Of a stretch of DNA of 64,000 nt, positions 35,060-49,870 are shown in pieces. This stretch comes from Hemerocallis citrina. Its lineage: Eukaryota; Streptophyta; Magnoliopsida; Asparagales; Asphodelaceae. The notes below the pieces were generated by a model. That model ran no database searches. It had not been told where the DNA came from and worked only from the letters and a program-made list of their open reading frames with translations. The position numbers were made by a program, and so were the translations under genes. Position 1 is the stretch's first letter; each line of letters opens with the position of its first letter. Location: assembly GCA_017893485.1 (NCBI GenBank), contig CM030367.1, positions 142,651,767 through 142,715,766 on the forward strand, read 5' to 3'.

Positions 35060-36280
35060 TAGTGAAGGAAAAAAAGTACATAATCTTTAACAATGATATG
35101 CAATGAAGATGCTACCTCGTTGAAAACCTTACCAAGAAAACCCAGTGGGACAAAACTTGGTGAAGGGAAAAAGAGTGCAGTGCATATCATCTCTCCCCCT
35201 GACGAGATCATCCGATTAGGACTTTCAAAAGTCATATCTCGAATCTCGATCAATTCTACCATCCTTTTCAAAAGTTGAGGTGATAGAGTCATAGCGAGCA
35301 ATCTTCTGGATTGTCGCTTGATTCTATTTGGTAAACAATGATTTCACCCTTTTAATTGTAACATGAGTGAAGAAAAATTCTGGTGAAATATGTTTCGGCT
35401 GATCGCCTTTGATGTAACCCTCCTTTTATTGAGCTTTAAAGCTGTATTATCTTCAAATAACGTTGTGAGTACTTCTTGATCAATTGAGGATGACACGTTC
35501 TCCAAATATATTAAGAAGTTGAACCAATCAAACAAACACATCTATGTCTTGTCTCGCATGGAGCCAATATCTCTTGATTGATATCTGGCTTTATAATGAT
35601 ATGATAAATACTCAGTCCAATGACTTCGAGTTGGTGAGGACTTCATCTTACTAGTAAACCATCTTTCAAATGTTTAATTTGAAAAACCTGAAAACAAAAA
35701 TGATGACAAAACAAGAAATTTGCTTATCCAAGGTCTTTTCGTCTTAAGATATTTCTTTAAACATTGCACGGCTTGTACAACTCTTCAGGAGTTCCAACAG
35801 ACTTCGACCTTGAATATTTAATAAATATATGTGAGCTTATATGACCATTATTATGGTCCCCTTTATCAAAAACTCACTAAGATGGTTATATCACATTTGT
35901 TCCGATTGTTTTAATCCATACAAAGCTTTGTTTAACTTAACTGAGTAAATTTTTCCGGGAATTATCATTATGTGCTTCTGGCACTTTTAAATTCTTCAGG
36001 GATTTTCATATATATATATATCATGGCCTAACGAACCATACAAATAGGCCATGACCACATCCATAAGGCGCATTTCAAGTCTTTCATGCACTGCCAGACA
36101 TATCAAATATCGAAATGTTATTGCATCCACCACAGGAGAATATGTCTCTTCATAATCAATACCAGGCATCTGGGTAAAATCTTGTGCGACAAGCCATGCT
36201 TTATATCTAGTAATCTCCTTTCGTTCAATTTTTTTTTCGTACAAATACCCATTTATAGCCTACTGGTTTGATCTCTTTTG
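35060..36280 (-). pseudogene. Copia reverse transcriptase and RNase H remnant
   Basis: 36244-35996 reads EITRYKAWLVAQDFTQMPGI then DYEETYSPVVDAITFRYLI and MDVVMAYLYGSL, the N-terminal part of copia RT (RVT_2) with the first catalytic-motif Asp of VVDA. In a shifted frame it continues IYSVKLNKALYGLKQS and then hits a stop where the family has Trp. The YVDD block is not seen. At 35700-35060 scattered RNase H pieces appear in several frames, e.g. KGGLHQRRSAETYFTRIF and SSDNPEDC. The gene is inactive. Confidence 0.85.
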
Positions 36281-36284
36281 GTGT

Positions 36285-37912
36285 TCAGACTACAGGTCCA
36301 AAAACTCCTCGTTTTTCAAACGAGTCTAATTCAGACTTAATTGCCTCTTTCCATTTTGGCCAATCATTTCTATTTCTACACTTTTCCACAGAGGTAGGTT
36401 CATGATCCTCGTTTTCATTTATGATATCGCGCGCTATATTATATACAAAAATATTGTCGACAATTATATTATTCCGGTCCCATCTTATTCCCGTAATGAC
36501 ATAGTTAATCGAGATCTCTTCATTTTCATTAATTTCAGGTACCTGATTCTCTTCATTATTAACTATGTCAATGGTCTCTTCTGGAGAGACATCCTCGATT
36601 TGACAGTCATGGTTATTTGCTCCTTTTCTTTTTTGAGGATGTTTATCTTTGGAACCAAGTGGTCTACCACACTTCAAGCGTGCCTTAGACTCACTAGCAA
36701 TTATAGATTGTCCTTCAGGGACATCAATTTTGATAGGAGCATTTACAGTTGGAATATGAGATTTTGTTACTCTTTTGTGGTCAGTAAATGCGTCTGGCAG
36801 TTGATTTGCAATACCTTGCAAATGAATTATCCTTTGAACTTCTAATTCACTTTCTTTTGTTTGAGGATCTAAACTTTTCAATGATAATTCATTCCATGAA
36901 ATCTTTTTTTCCAACTGTTTATTATCTCCCCTTAATGTTGGGAATAGTGATTCATCAAAGTGACAATCTACAAACCTTGCAGTAAACAAATCTCCAGTCA
37001 TCGATTCAATATACTTGATTATAGATGGAGATTCATACCCAACATATATTCCCGTCCTCCTTTGAGGTCCCATTTTTGTGCGTTGTGGTGGATTAATTGG
37101 GACATATACCGCACATCCGAAAATTCGTAAATGGAAAATATTTGGTTCCTGACCATGAACCAATTGTAAGGAGAATTATCATTATAACTGGTTGGCCGGA
37201 TGCATATAAGTTGTGCTGCATGTAAAACAGCATGTCCCCAGGTCCAAACGGGGAGATTTGATTTCATAAGCATTGGTCTAGCAATCCATTGGATCCGTTT
37301 TATAAATGATTCTGCCAAACCATTTTGAGTGTGAACATAGGCTACTGGATGTTTCACTTTTATCCCAATTGACATACAATAATTCATAAAAGATTGGGAT
37401 GTAAATTTACCAGCATTATCAAGATGAATTGTCTTTATCGGATAATCAGGAAAATGTGCCCGCAACCGAATTATTTGTGCAAGTAATCTTGCAAAAGCCA
37501 AATTACGAGATGATAATAAACACACATGTGACCATCGAGTTGATGCGTCAATTAGAACCATAAAATACCGAAACGGTCCACACGGGGGATGAATCGGACC
37601 ACATGTATCACCATGAATTCGTTCTAAAAATGATAGTGATTCGTTCTTTATTTTGGCTAGTGATGGCCTTATAATTAACTTTCCTTTGGAACAAACAACA
37701 CAAGAAAATTCATGGGATTGAAAAATCTTCTGGTTTTTCAATGAATGACCACATGATTTCTTGGTAATTTTCCGCATCATCGTTGAACCGGGATGACCTA
37801 ACCAATCATGCCAAACCTTAAATATATCTGTAAACTTCTGGTTTACAGTATCAGTAAACTTCATATTTACTGTATTATATGATTCGACAATTCTTATAGT
37901 TGTATAATACAA
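36285..37912 (-). pseudogene. Copia GAG-pre-integrase and integrase
   Basis: The frame 37912-37019 carries the HHCC zinc site (H35, H40, C71, C74 in WHDWLGHPG...SCVVCSKGK), then the integrase core with D102 (IHGDTCGPIHPP), D165 (IHLDNAGKF) and E201 (NGLAESFIKR). The D,D-35-E spacing is right, although the usual DNAGEF is DNAGKF. A frameshift near 37160 moves into 37163-36285, which reads GQEPNIFHLRIFGCAVYVP and the C-terminal GYESPSIIKYIE region, ending at a premature stop before RT. It is a recognisable, recently intact polyprotein segment. Confidence 0.9.
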
Positions 37913-39490
37913 TCCAGATCACAAAATGGAGTAAACTATGCAACACACACCTTTTGATTGTCATACTTAAGGTAACGCATATACCTTGTTCATTCGTAGT
38001 CTTATATCTGAACAAATTTATCGGGACTAAAGAAAATGGTGTATTTTTGAATTCTGAATTTTGTGCCTTCAGGCATCATGGAATTAGCTCTTCAGGAGCT
38101 TATGAAATTTAACTCTTCAAGATTTCTAATTTCACACAACCATATAAATTTATATAATATTGGTGTGTGCTTCATCATATCTCAAATGAGAGAATATGTA
38201 TTATAGAGTGTGTGTGGTAATAATGTCTTCAAGACATTTATCCCAACTTGAATCTTGAATTTATACATATAAAAATAATTAAAAAAAGAAAATAAACAAA
38301 CTTGTAAAGCAATATATCAAGCATATATGATAATATTAAACTTAAATAAGCAGAATATTATCATAACTCATAAAGGACATGAAAAACAAAAACAAAACTT
38401 ATAAATAAAGTAACTTGAAATGATAAATCATTTTGATCACTTCTGGTGATCATGATTTTTTTTATCTTCGGGATAGTATATTTATCACTTCTGGTGATTA
38501 TCACTTCCATCTTCAGAATGGACAGAGAATCTACCACCTTTAAGTGTATCATATTATTGAGGTTATGACCATCAGTTAATTCTTTCCTTTATTCTTTAAT
38601 GATTCTTGATATAGATCAACAAAATACATTACCGTACTACAGGTACGCTACCGATGGTCTTGTATCATACGCCAATGATGTATTGTTTATACATTTTATT
38701 TTCTTTTCATTATCCAAGTCCACATCTATGGCCACGATGATGGATACCCTCATGGCTAAAATCACTAGAACAATTATATAGCATCACATTCACTTCGGGG
38801 AATGGAGCATGTCCAACATATAAGACGAAATCGTCATTTTTCCATACATTTATAGTTAGTCACAGTATGCATATTTAGATCTACAGGATCGTCATCAATT
38901 TATACTCATTGTATTGTTATTATACAAACAATATTTTCTTCATTTCGAGAGATCTTCGGGATCTTTAATTTTTGATATATCAAATTCTCACATAATTCTT
39001 TTTGCTAGATGAACAACATTTTATTTAAATTTCAAGAGATCTTCAGGATCATTGATTTTGATACAATCATTTTTCACCCCTTCAGGGAGATTGTGACAAA
39101 AGAAAATTATTGCTTTCGTATGATCTCATTTCGATGCTTCTTTGAATCCATCAATTGTCTCTTTGAGACTTTCGGTATTCAAATGAATTTCAACATCCAA
39201 AACTCATGACAAGTAATTCTTGTCGGTTATTATCAAGAGCTTTGAAAAATACGAACATAATGAAATTATATGCATAATTAGAAATAAAAAGACGAGATCA
39301 AAATATAACTTTTTTGATACACAAGATCCATAAAAAATGGTGAGTGTAGAGCATACTAAGTTATATTGATCTTAAAGAAATGATCAAAAGTAAAAAATAA
39401 TAAGATGAACTCGAGATTAACATACTTACATATATAAGACCAAACATTTTTCTTTTTCTTCGGATGAACTTGAGACTCAAAATGTAGAGA
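37913..39490 (-). other. Copia 5' internal region, gag/protease not recognisable
   Basis: Gag and protease belong here by position, but no frame shows a gag motif, CCHC knuckle or DSG site. The DNA has recurrent GAGATCTTCRGGATC and CACTTCTGGTGAT phrases (38430-39100), pointing to decay or replacement. Confidence 0.5.
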
Positions 39491-39505
39491 CTCGTGCTGA
39501 TAACG
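39491..39505 (-). promoter_or_regulatory. Copia primer binding site
   Basis: Minus-strand CGTTATCAGCACGAG starts at the LTR edge. TTATCAGCACGA-type sites complementary to an internal part of initiator tRNA-Met are usual in plant copia elements. Confidence 0.75.
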
Positions 39506-39797
39506 TGTTGAAAAAGAATAGAAACAATAAACAATGAAAATAGAGACAATTCAATCAAAAAAAAAAAAAAAAAAATAGAGACAAGATGGAAGAAGATTAT
39601 TCTCATTCATAATATTTTCATCTCTCTTACAAATGATTCACCCAATGGCCTATTTATAGGCTTACAAAGAATATAAAGAGACAATTACATAATTATTACA
39701 TATGAATAAATATGAATGAATGCAATGTGGTGGTGGAGAATGTGGAAAGAGTGGGGGGAAGTTCAATGGACAATTCACACTTAATTTATTTATAACA
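39506..39797 (-). repeat. Copia 5' LTR (right copy)
   Basis: It starts TGTTGAAAAAGAATAG and ends ATTTATTTATAACA; 292 bp. Compared with the left LTR it has an extra A18-containing segment duplicating AATAGAGACAA (39545-39585). Confidence 0.9.
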
Positions 39798-39814
39798 TAT
39801 ATATATATATATAA

Positions 39815-40368
39815 TGGGAGAGCTGGGGTTGTCACTAACACTAAACATACACATATGTTACACGTACAATTCAAATTTTACTTATAAAAACGTGCATTGC
39901 ACGTACAAATTGTAGTTTTTTCTTCAAAATAATTTTTCCAATTACGTGCAACGCACGTCCAACTTCAAAACTATTTCTTAATATGTACATCGCACGTGAA
40001 AATTCTCAAACTCTTATCAAAACGTGCATCGCACGTGAAAAATACTAGTAATATTATAATGGGAGTGGGGATTGTCATTTGTAGACAACATGTAATTTGT
40101 AGACATTCATTCAACCATCTAATCAACCATTTATTTTTAAGTGGGGGTTATATTAATCATTCACTTACTCAATGTTGTTAGTTACCATAATACCCTCAAA
40201 GTTAAAATTTATTTACGATATAATTATTTATAAAATTTTCGCTCATATATAATAAAGTTTGTGACACTATGAGTAATTTGTAAAGAGTATTCGATGTGTA
40301 AAGGGAGATCTGTTATTTACTATATAAATAATAATAATTAAAACGTGCATCGCACGTGCAGTTGCTAG
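39815..40368 (+). mobile_element. Tandem Helitron termini (two short copies)
   Basis: Two consecutive units begin TATAATGGGAG and end in hairpin ACGTGCATCGCACGT and CTAG (40045-40048, 40365-40368); a third start, TAATATTTTAATGGAAAAG, follows at 40370. In the first unit the hairpin ACGTGCATYGCACGT-like motif occurs four times (39891, 39943, 39985, 40021). No genes are present. Confidence 0.7.
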
Positions 40369-41037
40369 TAATATTTTAATGGAAAAGTTTGTCACCAAAC
40401 AAATTTTATTTGTAACCAAATATTATGCACATGCACAACTAATATAAAAGAGTAATGTGCATAACTTTAAGATATATATATATCTATACTATTATTAAGC
40501 AAAGCCCTATTTTAGCGGCTTTTTACTATCATGCCCCTATCAACATAAAAATCTAAAAAAAAAATATAAGGTTAAATCTGTAATTTACAAAGCTCTATAT
40601 ATAAGGTTAAAAAAAGTAATTTACATGACTAATAAATTAGCATCACTTAGTAATTCGTGCAAGTTTTAATTGTTGTTCACTAATCTCTTTCTTGCTTTTG
40701 GAATGAATAGAAGAAAGGATCTGGAAGGCTCCACCCTGGGCACATTTTAATTGAACAATTAAAGGACCATGCATGTATATATCATCACGTTTTAATTACA
40801 CACAGAGAAAGGTGAACAATAAGATAAGTGACTGAGATAAGTGAACAATAAGATATATAGTCATGCACGTTTTAATGAATGGTCTCGGTATGAATGGTCT
40901 CGGCGTGCATGAATGGCCTACGGGTGATTACTAGAAGGTGATTAAAATGAATGGACTTGGTATGCTCCATGACTTTAATTATTAATGGGTCATTACTAGA
41001 AGGTGATTAAAATCCATTCATACCCTTTATTAACAGA

Positions 41038-41191
41038 AAGGTGCCTGTTTTGTTGGTAGACGGGAAGCCCATCTGCGAGTCTGTTGTCATCCTCAACTAC
41101 ATTGATGAGAAGTGGGCTTTCCCTGCACCATTGCTCCCTAAGTGCGCTTACATCCTCAACTAGATTTTGGGCTGATTTTGCTAATAAGAAG
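41038..41191 (+). pseudogene. Tau-class glutathione S-transferase fragment (end of exon 1)
   Basis: The frame from 41038 reads KVPVLLVDGKPICESVVILN then YIDEKWAFPAPLLPK. The KVPVL..GK..CES..I..YIDE pattern is the glutathione-binding thioredoxin-fold signature of tau GSTs (Ser of the ES motif contacts the glutamyl group). After CAYILN a shift of frame gives RFWADFANKK, the start of the helical domain. A GTGTG donor follows at 41192, where the single tau-GST intron normally lies. Only about 50 of about 220 residues are present; the stop/frameshift at 41161 kills it. It lies wholly within the Helitron. Confidence 0.85.
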
Positions 41192-41334
41192 GTGTGTTTG
41201 TCGTTGTTAATTGAATTACAGAGATACTTTTTTTATATACATCTGTCATTCATATATACCTTTGTCGTTGTTAATTGAATGACAGAGAAACTTATATATA
41301 TTCCTCTGTCATTCATAAGTGCGCAGAGAGTATG

Positions 41335-41337
<3 letters not shown>

Positions 41338-41401
<64 letters not shown>
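41338..41401. repeat. (TA)n microsatellite
   Basis: About 30 TA units inside the GST-bearing Helitron. Confidence 0.95.
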
Positions 41402-41403
<2 letters not shown>

Positions 41404-41686
41404 TGAACTGGTTTGTCATTCATGATTTTGTCATATATATATATATAAAAGTGAACTGATTTGTCATATCGTATAATGTATTATTGAAGTTTGATTATAT
41501 AATCGTTCACACTTAAATTCTATTATTGAAGCCTGCTATTTTTCAAGTTAAATGTTTTACTATTTCTTTTCTTATACGATATACAAATACATTTAATTTA
41601 ATGACTAAATTTTTTTATAGACGTGCATCGCACGTGCATTATACTAGTATTAGTTATATTAGTTATAACTATATTATATATATATA

Positions 41687-41850
41687 TCTATATAATAAAA
41701 CACAAAGCTATCAAGTTGCTCTCCTTCAATCCCCCCAAAATCAAAGCCCCAGATCTAACCTCACAAAACACATTCTCCACCCCCCCCCCCCAAAGTTTCC
41801 CCCCAAAACTCAAATTCATATCTCCCCCAAAACAACTCCTTTATTTATTT

Positions 41851-41942
<92 letters not shown>

Positions 41943-42084
41943 AAACATGGGCTTTTATTTACAACTAATTATTGTCACACGATTCAAACTTGAGCTACAT
42001 AATTGTTGATTTACTGTTTACAAGGTTTTTCATATGCTGTATCGTCCTGAAGACGTGCCGTAGGCACATGCCCACGGGCAAATC

Positions 42085-42164
<80 letters not shown>

Positions 42165-42309
42165 AAACATGGGCTTTTATTTACAACTAATTATTGTCAC
42201 ACTATTCAAACTTGAGCTACATAATTGTTGATTTACTGTTTACAAAGTTTTTCATATGTTGTATCGTCCTGAAGACGTGCCGTAGGCACGTGCCCACAGG
42301 CAAATCTAG
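41687..42309 (+). mobile_element. Helitron with duplicated 3' end
   Basis: It starts TCTATATAATAAAACAC like the 31730 copy and ends GACGTGCCGTAGGCACG then AATCTAG. The 3' tail of about 145 bp is present twice (about 41939-42086 and 42160-42309), separated by (TA)n at 42090-42162. The inner copy ends ATCTAT rather than ATCTAG, so the terminus was weakened before or after the duplication. It contains a (CT)n/(TA)n core at 41852-41940. Confidence 0.8.
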
Positions 42310-42532
42310 TCTGTATAATAAAACACAAAGAAAGCTATCGAGTATCTCTCACTCATTTGGGGCAAAATAAACAGTCTAGATTTTTGCTCCCAAAAGACAT
42401 TTTTCCTCCCAAATGTTTTCCCCCCTAAAATTTAAAATTCCTCCCCCCCCCCCCCCCCCCCCCAAAACAAAAAAACTTCTTCATTTATTACTCTCTCTCT
42501 CTCTCTCTTCCCCTTCTTTTCTCCTTTTTCAC

Positions 42533-42587
<55 letters not shown>

Positions 42588-43344
42588 CCAGGTATGTCAA
42601 CAACAAAAAATGAATGAATGTTTTTTTAATGCAATTTCGGATTATGCTTTCTTTATTTTTTTCAAATTTTTAATTATTTTTTTTTCCTTCGAATTATGCT
42701 TGCATAACTCAATAACATTCACTTCCATTTAATTGCTTTTGAATTACCATATTTGATTTGATTGTATTATACTTCACTGAGTAATTGTTTTAGATTAGAA
42801 TGCTTCACTGAGTTAATTTTGATTAAAATGCTTTTTTTTTATTATGCAATTTCGGAATATGATTTTTTTTTTTTTTGAATATTTAGGCATTTGCTGCTTA
42901 GAAAGATCGTCGCAAATTCTTTAATTGACTCGCTTGATCATGCTTTTATGGACCAATCCATGCTTAATCCCTGTATTTCGGGATTTTGCAGCTGCAAAAT
43001 TGTATCTTGATCTGCTTTGCTGCAATTTCACTTCACGTATACATCACAACAAATTTTCTATTTTAAATTCATACATAATTAACTACATAAAAGACAAACA
43101 AAGGGGAACTAACTCATGTAGTTTTAGGCATTAACCGTAACTCATACAGTTAGAAAATGAATTGCTACTGATGTTAGACTCCAAATCAAAAAAGAAATCT
43201 CTTATGCTCAAGTCACATAGCAAGGAATTTCTGATTCACTACAGTTGTAGATTCACAATACTATTTTTGAATCCCGAGCTGCTGACAATAATCCTGTAAT
43301 ATACAAACCAATAAACAAATATATATATTAGTTATAACTAATAT

Positions 43345-43425
<81 letters not shown>
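42310..43425 (+). mobile_element. Helitron 5' part abutting the previous Helitron
   Basis: TCTGTATAATAAAACACAAA starts directly after the CTAG of the preceding element, giving a head-to-tail junction. A C-run (42437-42463), (CT)n tracts (42493-42508, 42535-42583) and a donor-like ACCCAG then GTATGT (42586) follow, then AT-rich DNA. No 3' terminus was found before the (TA)n at 43351, so it is probably truncated. Confidence 0.55.
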
Positions 43426-46320
<2,895 letters not shown>

Positions 46321-46394
46321 AAGTTAGAAATTTTTTATCACATTCTGTAACTGCTTTAGTAGCTCTAATTGTTCTCCTTTTCGTTTTCTTAGGT

Positions 46395-48723
46395 ATGGAT
46401 AGTTTTGAAGGAAGTTCTGTTGTCAGAGAGAAATTTGTTCGTTCACAACAAATTGGCGATTTTCTTCCTCATGTTGACGAGCACCTAAAACCGAAGATTG
46501 GTATGACATTTCCCACTCTAGAGGAAGCGAAAAAATTTTATTCATCATACTGCAAATGTGTGGGATTCTCTATGCTTAAGGGTAGAAATAAATACAAGGA
46601 AAACGATGTAGTGGATAAATCATATGTATGTAATAAAGCCGGGGAGTCACCAAATAATCAAAATGAAGCTAGACGAGGAACAACTTCTAGAACGGCTTGC
46701 AAAGCTTTCGTTCGTGTCAAACTAAACCTACAAAGTAATTCGTGGATTATTTATTCATTTAATGAACCACACAATCACGAATTTACTTCACCCGATAGAC
46801 GTCACTTGCTACCTCGAAACCGTGAATTAACAAATATAGATAAAAAGGTAATTGGTCAACTTACCGAAGCTAATGTCCCTGTATGCAAACAAATGCTATT
46901 CTTCGAAGGTCCAAGTGGAGGTAATAAGAAAAATGGTTACACTGAAATCGATGTCAGAAATCTCAGGAGTGACGAGATGGAAGGTTTAAAAGGACACGAT
47001 GGGCAAATGCTACTTGAGTTCTTTGAATCCAAAAAGGAGACCGGTCCTTTATTCTACTATGATTACCAATGTGATCCCGAAAGGCGATTGTCCCATTGTG
47101 TCTGGGCGGACGGTATCGCTAGAAAGAATTATGAAGTATTTGGGGATATTGTTTGCTTTGATGTTTCCTACAACACAAACCGATACGGAATGTTGTTTGT
47201 ACCATTTGTTGGATTCAACCATTATTGGCAATCAACATTCCTAGGTTGTGGGTTTATCCCAAATGAGAAGGCATCCTCATTTGAGTGGTTCTTTGAAAAG
47301 TGGCGATGAGCAATGACTCACGATCCGATGAACATCGTGACAGATGAGGATCGTGGAATAACTACTGCAGTTTATAAAGTTTTCTCAATCACGTCACATA
47401 GATATTGCATTTGGCATATTTTGAATAAGTTACCGCATGAAGTGCGTATGCCGAATAACATTAACGAGTTTAGGGATGCTTTGAAGACTATCATTTATAC
47501 GGCGGAATATAAAACTGAATTTGAACAGAAGTGAAAAAATTTGATTTTCCAGTACAAACTTGAGAATAACAAATGGTTGAACGATAAATTTGAGATTCAC
47601 AAGAAATGGGCTCCCGTGTACGCAAGAGACTCATTTTGGGACGGCATGTTGAGTACCCAACGTAGCGAATCGCCACATTCATCCTTGAAGCAGCATACTC
47701 ATAAGAAGTACTCATTACATGAATTTGCCGTCATCTTTGACCGAGTCTTAATAAAACAAAGACACGATGAACTTAAAGAAACTCATCGTAATCGAGAAGA
47801 GAGGCCAAAATTGAAGACCGAATGGGCATTGGAGTCACAAATGGTGGAAACATACACTCTGAAGATTTTCTACAAATTCCAACAAGAAGTTGTAAAAAGC
47901 TTATTGCATAATGTGAGTTTAATTGCGAGTATGGATACACCGGATAGTGCAGCTTTTTCTATAATCGTTTGTGAAAATTCAGAACCGGGGAGGGTGATTT
48001 CTTTTTGTAAAACCCGTCAAATGGCTAAATGCCCTTGTGCCATGTATGACTTCGTAGGCATTCCTTGCAAACATCTATTGGCAGTTATTCGGTTCACAGA
48101 TCACACTGCACTACCCGAGCAATATATTTGTAGGCGATGGACCAGGGATCAACTGACAAGAAGAGTACACCAGTTCTCAATAGTATGGACGACAATTTTG
48201 CCTCTCGTTATTGTGAACCGACTATGCACTCAAGACATTTGGTCGATCTTGGTTGTTCTTCAGAGCGATGGTACAAGTACATGCTCGACCACATGCTCAA
48301 GGAAATCAAAGGCTTTTCTCATATTCAATTCGGAAATAGCACACCACACGAAGGTAGCGCACAACCGGAGAGTGGTGGACATGCACATGCACATGCACCA
48401 GTGGGGGACCCCATGCAATGCACCATAAAGGGAAGGCCTAAAGGGAAGAGGTTGAAGTCTATCAGAGAATTCCAAAAAACGAAGAGACCAAGACTTTGCA
48501 AGACATGCCTTCGTGTCGTATGTCACGATTCACAAAATTGCCCAAAAAATATGGCAAGGTAACATATCGAAGACTAAATATTTGTTAATTGGACGCAATG
48601 AATCTAAACTTGTTGTAGTTGATACTAACCCATTCTTCTCCCTTATTTAGTGGATCGGTAGGGTATGAAGAAGCTCCAAACGCTGGAGAGAATGATGATG
48701 ATGAAGGTGAAGGTTCATGCTAA
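46395..48723 (+). pseudogene. FAR1/FHY3-type MULE transposase, broken by two TGA codons and a frameshift
   Basis: The ATG at 46395 follows an acceptor-like TTTTCTTAG. An N-terminal FAR1 DNA-binding domain (about residues 40-130) keeps the C2H2-type ligands C79, C102, H126 and H128. The MULE DDE core shows D256 in CFDVSYNTNRYG, the second Asp in IVTDEDRGI, HRYCIWHI, and the Glu in STQRSES. A SWIM finger follows (CPCAMYDFVGIPCKHLLAVI), then, after a shift near 48140, a knuckle-like C..C...CH....CP. One reading frame runs from 46395 to about 48140, interrupted only by in-frame TGA at 47307 and 47532. Intron 48561-48650 precedes a short acidic last exon (GENDDDEGEGSC). FAR1-type transposases cut and paste MULEs; domesticated relatives FHY3/FAR1 are light-signalling regulators. 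All three catalytic acidic residues are kept. Confidence 0.92.
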
Positions 48724-49369
48724 TCGTGTTGTGTATGTCATATCAAACTTTCAAGATAAACACCGAATAATTGCTTACTTTTGTCTTTCGATGTGAAGAG
48801 AATTATTATTTTTGACTCTATTATTAACCTTTTTTTTTGTGGTGTAGGTCCGGAATGAAGCAAAACCGTGCCCATGGAAGGAATCAATTATTAAAAAGTT
48901 CCATACTTTTGATTGTATATATGTGGTCAATTGAACGTTTCTTTTTTGTACAATTAGATTACTGGTGTATTTAATCAGAGTGCAATTTGTGTATGTGTAC
49001 ATTTTGTATATTTGTGAACTACATATGTTGTTGTGGGTCATGATGTTGTGGGTCATTAATTATATATGCCGTAGTCAACATTTTTTTATTTATAAATATA
49101 TTACTAGTGTTGTATTTAATCTTAGTACAATTTGTGTATGTGTGCAATTTCTGAACCATACATGTTGTTGTGGATGTTGTTGTTGTAATTAGTTAGCGAA
49201 TGTATATTTGTGTTGAAAGTTGTGAGTGATTTTAATGTATATGTGCAAAATGTGTATTTGTGCAATACATCTATGCTGTTGGATTTTTTTTGTGAAAAAT
49301 TGTGAAAACTTGGTGCAAACTTACATTTTGAAGATAAAATACTGCCAACATTGGATAAACCTAGCACGT
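48724..49369. other. Transposase 3' flank
   Basis: AT-rich DNA with GTGTATGTGTRC-type repeats (AATTTGTGTATGTGTACATT near 48985, a variant near 49130, and a third near 49220) spaced about 110-145 bp apart. It is probably 3' UTR and spacer; no coding signal. Confidence 0.5.
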
Positions 49370-49870
49370 TATTTAAGATAATAGTTTAAAATAACTAAAC
49401 CCGTTATTGTGGATAACGGGTTAAGTAGATTGATATTGGCAGGACTTCATCCCATACAGACCAAGTGTTCATAAAGTGTTACCAATTTCTCTCTACTTAA
49501 CCGGTTATTGGGAAAAACGGGTTAAGATCACTTAACCCATTATCGTCAATAACGAGTTAACTAGATAGATATTGGAAGTACTTTATTAAAACTTGGTCTG
49601 TATGGGGATGAAGTCCGGCCAATATCTCCTTACTTAACCCGTTGTTCATGATAACGGATTAAGTGATCTTAACCCATTATCCCCAATAACTGGTTAAGTA
49701 GAGAGAAATTTGCAGTACTTTATCAATACTTGATCTATAGAGAATGAAGTCCTGCCAATATCAATCTACTTAACCCGTTATTGGTGATGACGGGTTAGGA
49801 TCACTTAACCCGTTATCATGAACAACGGGTTAAGTAGAGAGATTTTTGCAGAACTTTCATCTGTGTAGGG
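49370..49870. repeat. Hairpin block A: TTAACCCGTTATT palindromes
   Basis: At least ten copies of ACTTAACCCGTTATY or its inverse AATAACGGGTTAAGT lie in alternating orientation, joined by TAGAGAGATATTGSCAGTACTTT phrases. Neighbouring inverted copies form hairpins. The core also occurs in the outer TIRs (43765-43830, 62995-63080) and in blocks at 51440 and 53390. Confidence 0.85.

Larger units (their letters stand above)
34718..39797 (-). mobile_element. Decayed Ty1/copia retrotransposon
   Basis: LTRs 34718-34976 and 39506-39797 flank a minus-strand element with a PPT (34977-34985) and PBS (39491-39505). From the 5' side come a decayed gag/protease region, GAG-pre-integrase and integrase (37912-37019), the integrase tail (37163-36285), the RT start (36280-35880) and an RNase H remnant (about 35700-35060). 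This is the copia order (IN before RT). Frameshifts and stops are frequent and part of the RT core is deleted, so it is not autonomous. Its flanks are (TA)n on both sides. Confidence 0.9.
40483..41647 (+). mobile_element. Helitron with captured GST exon
   Basis: It starts TCTATACTATTATTAAGC and ends with hairpin ACGTGCATCGCACGT, then GCATTATACTAG and T: canonical Helitron termini spanning 1,165 bp. It carries a tau-class GST exon end (41038-41191). Other contents are a (TA)n tract (41338-41401) and a duplicated GTCGTTGTTAATTGAAT phrase (41201, 41265). No Rep/helicase is present. Confidence 0.8.

Noticed and set aside
47307..47534. TGA codons in the transposase read as recoding (readthrough or selenocysteine)
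   Set aside because: There is no supporting structure; the partner gene also has TAA and TAG stops plus a lost start, and the transposase has a frameshift. Simple decay explains all.
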